Shown piece by piece: positions 24,533 through 33,600 of a DNA stretch of 57,574 nt. Numbering within the stretch: position 1 is the stretch's first letter; each line of letters begins with the position of its first letter. The DNA comes from Prevotella sp. Its GTDB lineage: Bacteria; Bacteroidota; Bacteroidia; Bacteroidales; Bacteroidaceae. The stretch covers positions 65,819 to 123,392 of the forward strand of contig JAFVHN010000036.1 in the NCBI GenBank assembly GCA_017474515.1. Reading direction: 5' to 3'. The notes below the pieces were generated by a model. That model ran no database searches, was not told where the DNA came from, and saw only the letters and a program-made list of their open reading frames with translations. Made by a program: the position numbers and the translations under genes.

Positions 24533-25636
24533 ATGAATCGTAATTCTCAAATCATTCGGACTAGTTGGATAGGCATAGTTGCCAATGTCTTTCTGGCAGG
24601 ATTCAAGGCGGCAGTAGGCCTTCTGGCAAATTCTGTCGCTATTGTGATGGATGCGGTTAATAATCTCAGCGATGCGTTGTCGAGCGTCATCACCATTATC
24701 GGCACAAAACTGTCACAACGCCCAGCCGACAGGAAACATCCCTTCGGCTATGGGCGTATAGAATATTTCAGCGCCATCATCATTGCCGTCATCGTATTGT
24801 CGGCAGGTGTCACCTCACTCATCGAGTCGGCCATGAAGATTCTACATCCGACGCAACCGGAGTACACCCAGACAACGCTCATCGTCATTGTTGTGGCAAT
24901 CGTTGTAAAACTGGTGTTGGGCAGGTATGTCAAGAACAAAGGGGAGCAACTGAAGAGTGATGCGCTGATAGCCTCAGGCTCAGATGCCTTGTTCGATGCC
25001 GTTATCACCCTGGCAACGCTTGTCTCGGCTGGAGTCATGCTGGTGTGGGGCTTTTCGCTCGATGGTATTCTCGGTGTTCTTATTTCCATTGTCATCATCA
25101 AGGCCGGTATCGAAATGCTGTCCTCGCCTGTCAACGAACTGTTAGGCACCAGTATTCCTGCTGAGCTCACCAATCAAATTAAGAAGGAGGTATCTGAATT
25201 CGAAGGAGTGCATGGAGTTTACGACCTGATACTCCACAATTACGGCCCGGAAGTGAAGATAGGCTCGCTGCACATCAACATTTACGACACGATGTCGGCT
25301 CACGAAATCCATGGACTCACCCGCAAGATTACCGTGCAGATGTTTGAACGTCACGGTATCATTCTGACCGTTGGTGTCTATGCCATAGCAACAGGCGACA
25401 ACAAACGGTCAGAGTTGCAGAAGAAGGTATTGCAGCCTCTAAAATCGCATAAGGATATTGTTCAGGTTCACGGCTTCTATTATTCAGAAGAGGAGAATAC
25501 GATTTCTGTTGATGTTGTCCCTGACATCGCTGTCCACGATGAGAATGCCTTGGTCAACCAGCTCATTAGTGACATTCAGCCCTTAGTTCCTGGAGTGCAT
25601 TTGGATATAATAGTTGACCATAATTATAGCGAGTAA
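24533..25636 (+). CDS. Cation diffusion facilitator metal transporter
   Basis: 367 residues: six transmembrane helices (about residues 12-210) and a C-terminal cytoplasmic metal-sensing domain longer than usual (about 210-367, with two ferredoxin-like parts). The metal site residues are Asn43-x-x-x-Asp47 in helix 2 and Asp151-x-x-x-Asp155 in helix 5. Zinc-type CDFs normally have His in the latter, so the DxxxD form points towards Mn or Fe export. The stop codon TAA is the first codon of the 181-bp repeat that leads straight to the next gene's ATG. The exact metal is inference. Confidence 0.88.
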   Translation: MNRNSQIIRTSWIGIVANVFLAGFKAAVGLLANSVAIVMDAVNNLSDALSSVITIIGTKLSQRPADRKHPFGYGRIEYFSAIIIAVIVLSAGVTSLIESAMKILHPTQPEYTQTTLIVIVVAIVVKLVLGRYVKNKGEQLKSDALIASGSDALFDAVITLATLVSAGVMLVWGFSLDGILGVLISIVIIKAGIEMLSSPVNELLGTSIPAELTNQIKKEVSEFEGVHGVYDLILHNYGPEVKIGSLHINIYDTMSAHEIHGLTRKITVQMFERHGIILTVGVYAIATGDNKRSELQKKVLQPLKSHKDIVQVHGFYYSEEENTISVDVVPDIAVHDENALVNQLISDIQPLVPGVHLDIIVDHNYSE

Positions 25637-25814
25637 ATTCCAATTTATCATTATCAACAAGCATCGAAATCGTTACAAAACTTTGGGCTCTATTACCCCG
25701 AAATAGCCAAGTGCATGGAGAATTATCTGGAAGAAGAAATGAAAAGAATAGAGAAATCATTATAACATTTATAAAACGGGCTACTCTATTAGGTATTAAG
25801 TTAAATCAGAATTT
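25634..25814 (+). repeat. Gene-spacing direct repeat, copy A
   Basis: 181 bp from the TAA of the CDF gene to the base before the ATG of the GH106-like gene. It matches 27261-27444 with one substitution and three inserted bases. Inside lies an open segment of 43 codons, in frame with the first TAA, ending MKRIEKSL and then TAA. This looks like the 3' end of a lost gene. No TAnnTTTG box was seen in it. It ends GTTAAATCAGAATTT before the ATG. Confidence 0.85.
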
Positions 25815-27263
25815 ATGAAATACGGCAGAAAACATTTCTTGACGAGAAGAAGCTACCTGCTTATGGCCATACTCGCTTTCACCCTCATGGCTCAAGCGCA
25901 AATGGCCTATGACAGTCTTCGTGAAAGCCTATGGCATGCGTTTCTCACCCCACCTGACAGCATCCGCGTAGGATGCTACTACTACTGGGTGAATGAGCAG
26001 GTGGATCCCAAAGGCGTGAAGGCCGACCTACGGTGGATGAAGGACAACGGCATCACACTGGCATTCCTGGCCACAGACATTCGCAACCGGACGCGATGGG
26101 ACAATCCGTGGGAAGGTCAGACGTTTGGCAAGAACAAGTTCCAGAGCCGGCTGTGGTGGAAGAACCTGCGCACGGCTCTAAAGACGGCTGGTGAGCTCGG
26201 CATCGAGATGGGCCTGTTCAACTGCCCCGGCTGGAGCCAGTCCGGCGGGCCGTGGGTAAAGCCGGAAGAGGCCATGCGCAACTGGACAACGAAGGGCATT
26301 GAGATATGCAAGACCAAGGAGGGTACCGACGTGATGTGTTCGCCCTGTTCGCCGGAGGCCCAGGGACTGGAGGTTGACAAACTCTCTAAGGCTCACGTTC
26401 AGAAACACTTCGAAGCATTCATCGGAGAGATACTTCGCCGGATTCCTCCTAAAGACCGCCCGACACTGACCACCGTCGTTGTCGACAGCTGGGAACGTGG
26501 CAAGCAGAACTATACCGATTCTATCTTCTCAAAGTTCCGTCAGCGATACGGGTATGAACTTGACTATACCAATCCCGGTTGTAAGAAGGACCTTGACAGG
26601 CTCATTGCCGACCTGGTAGCTTCAGAGTATATGGGCGGACTGACAGAGAAAGCCCATCAGTACGGACTGCGCACATGGTGCGAGCCCTATGCCCACAGTC
26701 CCTTCCCGGCCAACAGCATCACCTACGGCAGCGCTGCCGACGAAGTGGCAGCAGAGTTTTGGGTGGGTGACCACAAGTTCCGCCAGAAAGAGGTGGACGC
26801 AGCCATCGGGGCTGCCCGTCGCAGCGGCAAGAACAGAGTATGGGCGGAGAGCTTCACCGACGGCTGGCCAGAACTCGCCAAGGACGACTGGAGCTTTGAG
26901 AAACTCAAGCCCATCGCTGACCGCTATTTCCACGCCGGAATAAACGCCAGCATCCTTCATGTAATGATTTCTCAGCCGGGCGATGACAGCAAACCCGCTG
27001 TGCGCCCATGGTTCGGAACTTATTTCGACCGCCGCAGCCGACATTCACGGGAGCTGAAACCGCTCGTCACATATCTGCGACGATGCAACTTCATGCTCCA
27101 GTTGGGCAGGAGGGCGGATGATGCTTACGACCAGCGCATCCTGTCCAATGGCACCACCATCCGTTTTACTGATGATTCCCGGTTTGAGGTTACCTTCCCC
27201 GACGGCCGTCAGGAGTTGTGGGACCCAATGCAAGGAATTCTGAAGACTGGGGAACAGAAGTAA
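25815..27263 (+). CDS. Shortened GH106-like alpha-L-rhamnosidase
   Basis: 482 residues: a signal peptide (about 1-29, ending AQAQ), then the start of a glycosyl hydrolase 106-like (rhamnosidase) catalytic region (CYYYWVNEQVDPKGVKADLR, WMKDNGITLAFLA, GLFNCPGWSQSGGPWVKPE, WCEPYAHSPFPANSITYGS). Full GH106 proteins are about 900-1100 residues. Here the sequence jumps from LRRCNFMLQLGRRADD to a short tail FPDGRQELWDPMQG, a motif normally found far downstream, so an internal deletion plus a lost C-terminus is likely. Repeats flank it exactly at start and stop. It may be a relic. Rhamnose-polysaccharide cleavage is the family function. Confidence 0.7.
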   Translation: MKYGRKHFLTRRSYLLMAILAFTLMAQAQMAYDSLRESLWHAFLTPPDSIRVGCYYYWVNEQVDPKGVKADLRWMKDNGITLAFLATDIRNRTRWDNPWEGQTFGKNKFQSRLWWKNLRTALKTAGELGIEMGLFNCPGWSQSGGPWVKPEEAMRNWTTKGIEICKTKEGTDVMCSPCSPEAQGLEVDKLSKAHVQKHFEAFIGEILRRIPPKDRPTLTTVVVDSWERGKQNYTDSIFSKFRQRYGYELDYTNPGCKKDLDRLIADLVASEYMGGLTEKAHQYGLRTWCEPYAHSPFPANSITYGSAADEVAAEFWVGDHKFRQKEVDAAIGAARRSGKNRVWAESFTDGWPELAKDDWSFEKLKPIADRYFHAGINASILHVMISQPGDDSKPAVRPWFGTYFDRRSRHSRELKPLVTYLRRCNFMLQLGRRADDAYDQRILSNGTTIRFTDDSRFEVTFPDGRQELWDPMQGILKTGEQK

Positions 27264-27444
27264 ATTCCAATTTATCATTATCAACAAGCATCGAAATCGT
27301 TACAAAACTTTGGGCGTCTATTACCCCGAAATAGCCAAGTGCATGGAGAATTATCTGGAAGAAGAAATGAAAAGAATAGAGAAATCATTATAACATTTAT
27401 AAAACGGGCTACTCTATTAGGTATTAAGTTAAATCGGAATTTAA
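27261..27444 (+). repeat. Gene-spacing direct repeat, copy B
   Basis: 184 bp from the stop codon of the GH106-like gene to the ATG of the next lipoprotein gene. Compared with copy A it has GGGCGTC for GGGCTC (a +1 that breaks the relic reading frame), one G/A change and two extra A before the ATG. Confidence 0.85.
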
Positions 27445-27987
27445 ATGAGAAAAATACTAATAATCATGGCGATATTATCCTTGACTTCGTGCGTCATCAC
27501 ATTTCCAGGAACAAGATACAAGCACCTGACAGAAGACCAGAAGAAAAGGGTCGTTGTCTGCAATGCGCCTATCGATAGCCTTACCAATGATGGCAAAGTT
27601 TATCTGGTCACGATAGAACAGATGCAGGAGTTCTTAAAATCCAAAAACAGAGTTCTCGTTTATGAATATGCGCCCTTTTGCCAATCTGAATATTGTGTGA
27701 ATCCTACTGTTATAGAAAATGAATGCACAAAGGCAGGTGTCCGGTATTGCATAGTTTCAGTAAGTTACGAAAATGTTTTCAACATTTCAGTTCAGAACAC
27801 ACCAATACTGGCAATTGAACCAACCATACTTGGAAAGAAAATCGGCACAGATTGCAGTAAGGTTTTCTTTGACAAATTGACAGGAACGACATGGAAGACC
27901 CGAGGCTATGGCAGGTATTACTATTACAAAAATGGCGAATTCAAGGGGTGCTATGAAGATTATTCTGACGCCTTGACAGGTAATTAA
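27445..27987 (+). CDS. Small lipoprotein of unknown function
   Basis: 180 residues with a lipoprotein signal MRKILIIMAILSLTSC (lipobox LTSC, Cys16). The mature part has a central region with two Cys (EYAPFCQSEYC), a thioredoxin-like strand/helix order (VLVYEYAPFC... then VRYCIVSVSYENVF...ILAIEP), and an aromatic tail (RGYGRYYYYKNGEFKG). A thioredoxin-like fold is possible, but the Cys spacing FCQSEYC is not a CxxC. The gene starts right after repeat copy B and ends in a third, shorter copy. The lack of a recognisable promoter suggests it depends on a transcript from upstream. Confidence 0.6.
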   Translation: MRKILIIMAILSLTSCVITFPGTRYKHLTEDQKKRVVVCNAPIDSLTNDGKVYLVTIEQMQEFLKSKNRVLVYEYAPFCQSEYCVNPTVIENECTKAGVRYCIVSVSYENVFNISVQNTPILAIEPTILGKKIGTDCSKVFFDKLTGTTWKTRGYGRYYYYKNGEFKGCYEDYSDALTGN

Positions 27988-28016
27988 GTTCCAATTTGTC
28001 ATTATCAACAAGCATC
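27985..28016 (+). repeat. Gene-spacing direct repeat, short copy C
   Basis: The 32 bp starting at the TAA of the lipoprotein gene match the first 32 bp of copies A and B with two substitutions (shared core CATTATCAACAAGCATC), then diverge. Confidence 0.7.
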
Positions 28017-28080
28017 CTTCGAGAAACAAATTCTGCCCTGTTTTCCCCTCTTGCGGGCAAATGGCGGGAAGAACACACAT

Positions 28081-28127
28081 CAGTCGCACCGGGAATGCCG
28101 TGTTTAGGCGGTTTCCTGGTGCGACTG
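28081..28127 (+). terminator. Hairpin after the lipoprotein gene
   Basis: CAGTCGCACC and GGTGCGACTG form a perfect 10-bp outer stem with a further GGGAA/TTTCC pairing inside. GCATTATTGG follows, with no U-run, so it may be a processing site or a pseudo-terminator. Confidence 0.5.
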
Positions 28128-28216
28128 GCATTATTGGTGGGATTGTTATACTGTCACCGAAATGGCTGAACTCGCGGACTCATGAACTACAAAAAAGCGA
28201 GTTAAGGCGGCATTTG

Positions 28217-28430
28217 TTTTGTCAATATTTTTCAATGAAATTTTGGTCCCCAAAAGAGTTTGACCGCAAATTTCGAGGAGAAATCTTGAAGATTGAGAGG
28301 AGAAATCTTGAAGATTGAGCAGAGAAATTTGCGGTCAAACTCGGGCTGTTTTAAAAGCCACTGATTATCAACCGGTTACAAAACGGCCAAAATTTCCACG
28401 ATTTTGTCAATATTTTTTACCAATTTTTCC
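28217..28430 (+). repeat. Dispersed palindromic intergenic element, copy 2
   Basis: TTTTGTCAATATTTTTCAA; arm GTTTGACCGCAAATTTCG (28258-28275); two perfect 22-bp units GAGGAGAAATCTTGAAGATT; arm GAAATTTGCGGTCAAAC (28324-28340); CTGATTATCAACCGGTTAC; then TTTTGTCAATATTTTTTACC. It sits in a 674-bp gap with no gene; the remainder holds the 28081 hairpin and a short GGCTGAACTCGCGGACTC tract. Confidence 0.85.
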
Positions 28431-28604
28431 CCGTGTCCTTACCCGTCTTTTGGGCACAAGAAACGGGTCCGCAAGTACGGCGTAATAAGAAAGCGGCCAT
28501 TTCGACCAAACCCAGAAAACCCTTACGTCGAATAATCGGGGGCAAACGTCGAAAGACAGGGGGGCAATCGTCGAAAGTGGTTTGGAATGTGTCTCATTAT
28601 TTCA

Positions 28605-28612
28605 TACCTTTG
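28605..28612 (+). promoter_or_regulatory. Promoter -7 box TACCTTTG (with -33 TTTG)
   Basis: TACCTTTG with a TTTG about 24 bp upstream (28581), 49 bp before the ATG of the small exported protein. Confidence 0.6.
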
Positions 28613-28661
28613 CATCAGAATTAAGACAAACAAGTATTAATAACCCAAAATAACAAGAAAC

Positions 28662-28988
28662 ATGAAAAAGTTGATTATCGCCTTCGTGGCAATGACAGTT
28701 ATGGCAATGAACGCCAACGCCCAGAATAATGATGAGTCGCAAACCTTCAGGCGCATGAGCTGCTTCCTGGAACTGACTGAGGAGCAGACGGAGCCGGTGA
28801 GGATCTCGATGGAACAATTCTCAACGGCCATGGCCCGTCAGGGAGATTTCTGGTCGGTCAGGAAAAGCGTGGCTCGCCACAAGAAGCAGATGAAACGCAT
28901 CTTGAGCAAGCAGCAGTACGACAAGTATGAGGACATCTTCAACCTTACATTGCGCAACAACGTGAGATTGCATTTCGCCCGCTCCTAA
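28662..28988 (+). CDS. Small exported LTxxQ-like protein
   Basis: 108 residues with a signal peptide (MKKLIIAFVAMTVMAMNANA). The mature protein is charged and helical, with LELTEEQTEPVRISMEQF reminiscent of the LTxxQ motif of Spy/CpxP periplasmic chaperones, followed by a basic region (SVRKSVARHKKQMKRILSKQQYDKY). It is shorter than Spy (about 160 residues), so a single helical hairpin is likely. Monocistronic with its own promoter. A periplasmic stress or chaperone role is inference from the motif only. Confidence 0.65.
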   Translation: MKKLIIAFVAMTVMAMNANAQNNDESQTFRRMSCFLELTEEQTEPVRISMEQFSTAMARQGDFWSVRKSVARHKKQMKRILSKQQYDKYEDIFNLTLRNNVRLHFARS

Positions 28989-28989
28989 T

Positions 28990-29190
28990 TTTAAGTGAAA
29001 AACGAAAAGTGAAAAGTGAAGAATGAAGAGTGAAGAGTGAAGAGTGAAGAATTTGCTGCCGCCATCGTTGTAGGTCCGGTAGGAAATTCTTCACTTTTCA
29101 CTCTTCACTCTTCACTTAGAGGGGGGCCTTCACCTTCCCCCAATCTTCCCCCCAAGGGGGGATTAGAGGGGGCCTTCACTTTTCACTATA
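28990..29190. repeat. Composite low-complexity repeat with C/G-run palindromes
   Basis: Runs of GTGAAGAGTGAA, TTTGCTGCCGCCATCG, the complement TTCACTCTTCACTTTTCAC, and twice a motif around CCCCCCAAGGGGGGATTAGAGG. The same G/C motif recurs at 52660-52760. No coding potential. Confidence 0.6.
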
Positions 29191-29458
29191 ATGATGTCAG
29201 GGAAGCAAGGAAAATCTGGGCCAGCAAGATAAGCGGCACGCCATATTTGAACTTCTTGTGCTTGGTCTTATGCCGCCAGACCTGCATGCCCGACAAAGCG
29301 CCGATGCTGCCTCCGATGACGGCCAGGCCCAGCAACATGGCCTCGGAGATGCGCCACTGGAAATGGCGGGCCTTCCACTTGTCAAGGCCATACACAATGA
29401 ATGTTATCACGTTGATAACAACTAAATAAATGATAAGGACTTTCTGGAAAGATGTCAT
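29186..29458 (-). CDS. DUF1294 inner-membrane protein
   Basis: 90 residues, the family size. Three hydrophobic segments (VLIIYLVVINVITFIVYG, MLLGLAVIGGSIGALSGM, GVPLILLAQIFLASL). Signatures of the DUF1294 family are YGLDKWKA, WRISEAMLLGLAVIGG, and RHKTKHKKF. Function unknown. It is not clearly linked to its neighbours; low-complexity repeats flank both sides. Confidence 0.85.
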   Translation of the reverse strand: MTSFQKVLIIYLVVINVITFIVYGLDKWKARHFQWRISEAMLLGLAVIGGSIGALSGMQVWRHKTKHKKFKYGVPLILLAQIFLASLTSL

Positions 29459-29461
29459 AAT

Positions 29462-29575
29462 ACGGGGGCTGAGTTATGAGTTATGAGGTGTGAGTTATGA
29501 GGTATGAGGTTTGCTGCCGCCATAGTTCATCATTAAGAATTCAAAACTTAAATTCCCTCCTTACGGGAGGAGTCG
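29462..29575. repeat. Composite low-complexity intergenic repeat
   Basis: GAGTTATGAGTTATGAGG runs, TTTGCTGCCGCCATAG, then a CCCTCCTTACGGGAGG palindrome, between the DUF1294 and CPBP genes. Confidence 0.5.
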
Positions 29576-29582
29576 GGAAGCA

Positions 29583-30374
29583 CTATTTTTTTTTGAAAAT
29601 CAGCAATAACCCCACTACGGCCAAGACCACACTGCCCACGATGGCTTTCACGTCAAGCAGGTAGATGACCGGAGTTGGGGCCATTTGTATGTCGCCGAGC
29701 CCCAGACAGCAGTAGAGCGCAAAGAGCGTAACCCAGAGGTTGTGGCCGGCATGGAGTGCCACACCATACCAGATGTTTCGCGAAAAGATGAACACCAGGC
29801 CGTAAACCATGGCGTCGAGAAAGGCTCCCGGGAAATTGCGCACATGGGGCATGCCAAACAACACGGCCATCACCACGCACGCCACTATCTGTGCGCCTCG
29901 GCGACGGAAGGGAGAGATGGCCATTTGACGGAAGCACAGCTCTTCGAGCACCGGGGCGAGCAACACGGCATGAACGCCGGCGAGCAGGTCTTCGCGAAGT
30001 TCCGAGGTTGAATAGGTCAGCGGCTCCATCTGCACGGCGTGAACGAGCGACGTGAGGCCATATACCACATATCCCTCTATCACCAGCCACAACGGGGCAA
30101 TGAGCAACAACCCCAAGAAGACACGCCATGCGGGCCGTTTCAGCGGGAATTGCCGGACCGGGGGAAACAAATTCGGCTCCACCCTGCCGACAAGGAACAG
30201 CGTCAGCCCGATGGCCGCCAATGACAACAGCCACGAAAGCATTTCGCCCCCAATGCCCGGCTCGTTGCCGTCGATTGGCAATGCTGTCAGATAGATGAGC
30301 GCGACGCCGTATGCTGCCGCAATAAAAGGCATCAGGGGTTTCAGAAAGTCGGAGAATCGGTTTTTGTTGTTCAT
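29583..30374 (-). CDS. CPBP-family intramembrane metalloprotease
   Basis: 263 residues with about seven to eight hydrophobic helices. The Abi/CAAX protease motifs are present: EELCFR (motif 1, Glu-Glu-x-x-x-Arg) after LLAPVL, a His in FGMPHVRN (motif 2), and HAGHNLW (motif 3). These residues form the active site of CPBP/RCE1-type proteases. In bacteria members are tied to bacteriocin self-protection or membrane-protein processing; no such genes are next to it here. It stands alone between low-complexity repeat tracts. Confidence 0.85.
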   Translation of the reverse strand: MNNKNRFSDFLKPLMPFIAAAYGVALIYLTALPIDGNEPGIGGEMLSWLLSLAAIGLTLFLVGRVEPNLFPPVRQFPLKRPAWRVFLGLLLIAPLWLVIEGYVVYGLTSLVHAVQMEPLTYSTSELREDLLAGVHAVLLAPVLEELCFRQMAISPFRRRGAQIVACVVMAVLFGMPHVRNFPGAFLDAMVYGLVFIFSRNIWYGVALHAGHNLWVTLFALYCCLGLGDIQMAPTPVIYLLDVKAIVGSVVLAVVGLLLIFKKK

Positions 30375-30394
30375 ATAATGTTAGAAAATTCAAG

Positions 30395-30605
30395 TTTCTC
30401 ATTTGCTCAACTTCTTGGAGTTACAGGAGATAAAATGCTTTTAAATTATGAATTCTTAGTTATGAATTATGCACGGCAGCAAAAACTCATAACTCATAAC
30501 TCAAACTTAATAGTTCTGAAAACTCCCTTTTCGTCAGTTTGCAGAGGCTGGAAGTATTGTCTGAACTCCGGAACTCCTGTAACTCCTGAACTACATCAAC
30601 TTGAG
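30395..30605. repeat. Composite low-complexity intergenic repeat
   Basis: TTGCTCAACTTCTTGGAGTT, ATGAATTCTTAGTTATGAATT, the GGCAGCAAAAACTCATAACTC module and CTGAACTCCGGAACTCCTG, a composite of the same pieces seen at 364-482. Confidence 0.5.
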
Positions 30606-30614
30606 AAAGTCGAG

Positions 30615-33600
30615 TTAAAAAACTATATCATTGTCGGGAATCGGTATGACCTCCTGCATGTAGATGGCATCGAGGGCCCAAGTGGCGGCGTGGTTGGTGC
30701 TCATCATTTGTATTTCGTCCTGACGTGCCGGCACCTCGGGAGGCATAATGGTTCTCATTTGCCGTTGTGGGTCTTTGCCGCTTCCCATGGCTTTCAGGAG
30801 GTCTGTCCACGCCTCGCGGGCCATCGCGCTGCTTCTTTTCTTGTAGGCGGCATAGGCCAAAAGCCTGCTCACTCGGAAGTGGTTGTTGCGCACTTTCTGC
30901 GCCATGGCCTTGTAGCGGGCGGCATGGTCGAGCCACGCGGCGTTCCATTGAGGCAGATGAATCATGCGCATCATTTCGTTCATGATTTCAAAACCGCCCA
31001 TGATGGTCATCAGGTGGTTGGTTGACAAAAGCGACGTGTCGCACTCGGTGGTGATGATGCCCGTGGCGGGATCATAGCCCAATGCCAGCGGACCCGTGAA
31101 GAGCTGATGAGGCAAAGCGGCAATGCTGGTCATGCCGGCCACGATTTTGTCGCGATAGCTGACGTTGCCCGTCCTCTCCCATTCGGTCATCCAGTTGCCG
31201 GCGTATGCCAGCCAGTCGGGTCCGATGCGCAACCGCGCCGGAGCGGTGCAAGGGAATTGTCCCCTGGGCTGCGCCAACCGCATGGGGTCCAGTTCATAGA
31301 GTTTCTGGTCGGCATCCCTCACCTCAGTCATCAGGTCGCCCGTCCTCTCATCGGCCGTCAGATAATAATAGAAACGGTTCCAAACGGCCTGGCTGATGCG
31401 CGCCTCCTTGGCCCCGCACCCCCAGTGGCTGACGTTGTGGCGGCTGCCCAGCATGGCGTTGGGTCCCTGGTGATAGACGTCCACCTCGGTGGTGTGGCGC
31501 GTCATGGCCTCCGCCATGGTCCAGATGTCGCTGCGGCCCGTTCTCAGGAAGCTATACCACAACCAGGAATTTGACGCCAGTTCGGTGTTGTCCCAAGCAA
31601 ATCCGCCAACGTCATATCTCCAGGAATGGCGCTCCGCATCGTAGGCGTGCATCACATCTCCGTAGTTCCAAAAGCCGTACCAGCGGTGTTGTTCTATCTG
31701 TTTCTGATAATAGTCGATAAGCTGGTCGAGATAGTCTTCCACCTTCTCCCTCATGGCATTGCTCCTGTCGGGCAGGCTCCAAATGCCGAAGGCCTGCTTG
31801 TCATGAAGATATTGCGGAGTGGGCATCACAATCGTATTGTGCAACAGCCATTTGCCATTAGCTGCCGTGACGGGTTTTCCCTGATAGCCGTCGGCGGCAC
31901 GGAAGAAAAGTGTTGACGTGCGGGCTATTCCCAACGGTGACGACATGCCGGGTTGCACATCCTCGTATGACGAATTAAGCCCGTGGGCCACATTGTCGTA
32001 ATGCCGCAGGTCCATGGGTTCTGCCTCGGGACTCCATAGCCACACGGTGAGCGTGACGGCCTCCGTCTTGGCATGGTCCACCTGGATGGAAGAAGGGAAC
32101 GACTGCCAAAAATCTTTCAAGCCAACATACATTCCCCCCGAAAGGTCGCCGGCGAAGGCAAATCCCGAGCTTCTTGTCCCCGAGAAGGTACCAATCCACG
32201 GGTTGTCGGCATTGGCCCTCTTGCGGATGGTAAAACCGTCGGCCGACAATTGCGACAGGCGGTAGCTGTCCCATGCCGCCCACTCGTCGAGGAGCACTTG
32301 GTTTTGGCGGTTGAACGCCTCCCTGCCGGGAATGCGCATGCCGAGCATCTGTTGTTGTTGCAACGAGAGTTGTCCGGGCTGATTGTCCTCCGGCAGGCTC
32401 TCGTCGGGCCGTGGCCTGGCAGGTCTCTGCTCCCCTTCAAACAATTCCCGCCTTCCGTCGAGGGGTTGCACGGGCTCGGACCACAGGCCGCCGTCGGCAC
32501 ACGAAAATGCCACATGGCGGTTATAGAGCTCGTCGCGCAAGGGAACATTCAATGTTACGCCGAGCGAGCGCACGAAATCGTGGTGCTCGTCGCCGTCGAA
32601 CACGAAGGAATGAACCATTTTCATTTCATCGCTCCCCCCGTGGAAAGTGAGCCTGACGGTGAAAGGCAGCCACCGCCGCACGCCGTCGGCATGCCACCCG
32701 GTGAGCTTCACCACGGCACTATGCTGCCCTACCCTTTCCACTTCTGCTTTTTCCAGCTGGCTCCGATAGACTTTCACGCGCAGTTGTCCGCCGCCGTTTT
32801 CGGGCAATATGGTGTCTTGTGCCGAGCACACCAGTTGCATTTTTTCGCCTACTATGACGCCGTTTTTCACCAGCGAATCAACAAGCCACGCCCCTTCCCG
32901 GGGAATATATGCCACCGTTTTCCCGGTGTTCACGCAAATGGCCTGCGACGTTTCGTTCACCTCGATGCTACCGGTGCCGCCCTTGGTCTTTCGCGGACTT
33001 TTTCGAAGCATCATATTTTCGGCACCTGCGGGCACCACGGCCGCCGTGGCCAGCCACTTCACCGACCCGTCGGGCCAATAGGCCAGTGGCCAGGTGTCGG
33101 CCATGAGAATGTTGCCGTCGGCCACCAGTTGCATGTCGGCCCCGCTTGTCACTTCCCCTTCGTCGAAAGGCACACCGAAGCATACGGGCAGGTCGTTCTC
33201 CGCCGGCTCGCCCACCCAGTGCAGGGGGGCGGTGGCAGTTGGCTGTTGCTGGGAAAGATAGCGGAAATTGGCCAGCCTCACATGCGACAAGGTGGTGCGG
33301 AAACCAAACCATCCCTCGTTGAGCGGTTCGGCATCCCTGAAGTCAACCAGCCGCTCGCCGTCAATCTCGTAGGTCACACGATTTCCACGGCACTCTATCT
33401 TAACGTGATACCAGTGGTTGGGCTTCAAGAGATGGGCCTCGTCGGTGTATTCCGTCAGGATGGCGGGACGACGGGCAGGGTCTTCTATGCCGCCAGCGTC
33501 GCCGTCGTAGCGCCGGAAGCGGGTTGTAGTGTTATGGTTGCCGCCAAACCCTAAGTAATACATTTTCAGCGAGTAACAGTTCACGAATATACCTTTTCTC

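Noticed and set aside
25634-27444. True integron with attC sites
   Set aside because: No integrase gene and no inverse-core RYYYAAC partner was seen; kept only as a cassette-like hypothesis.
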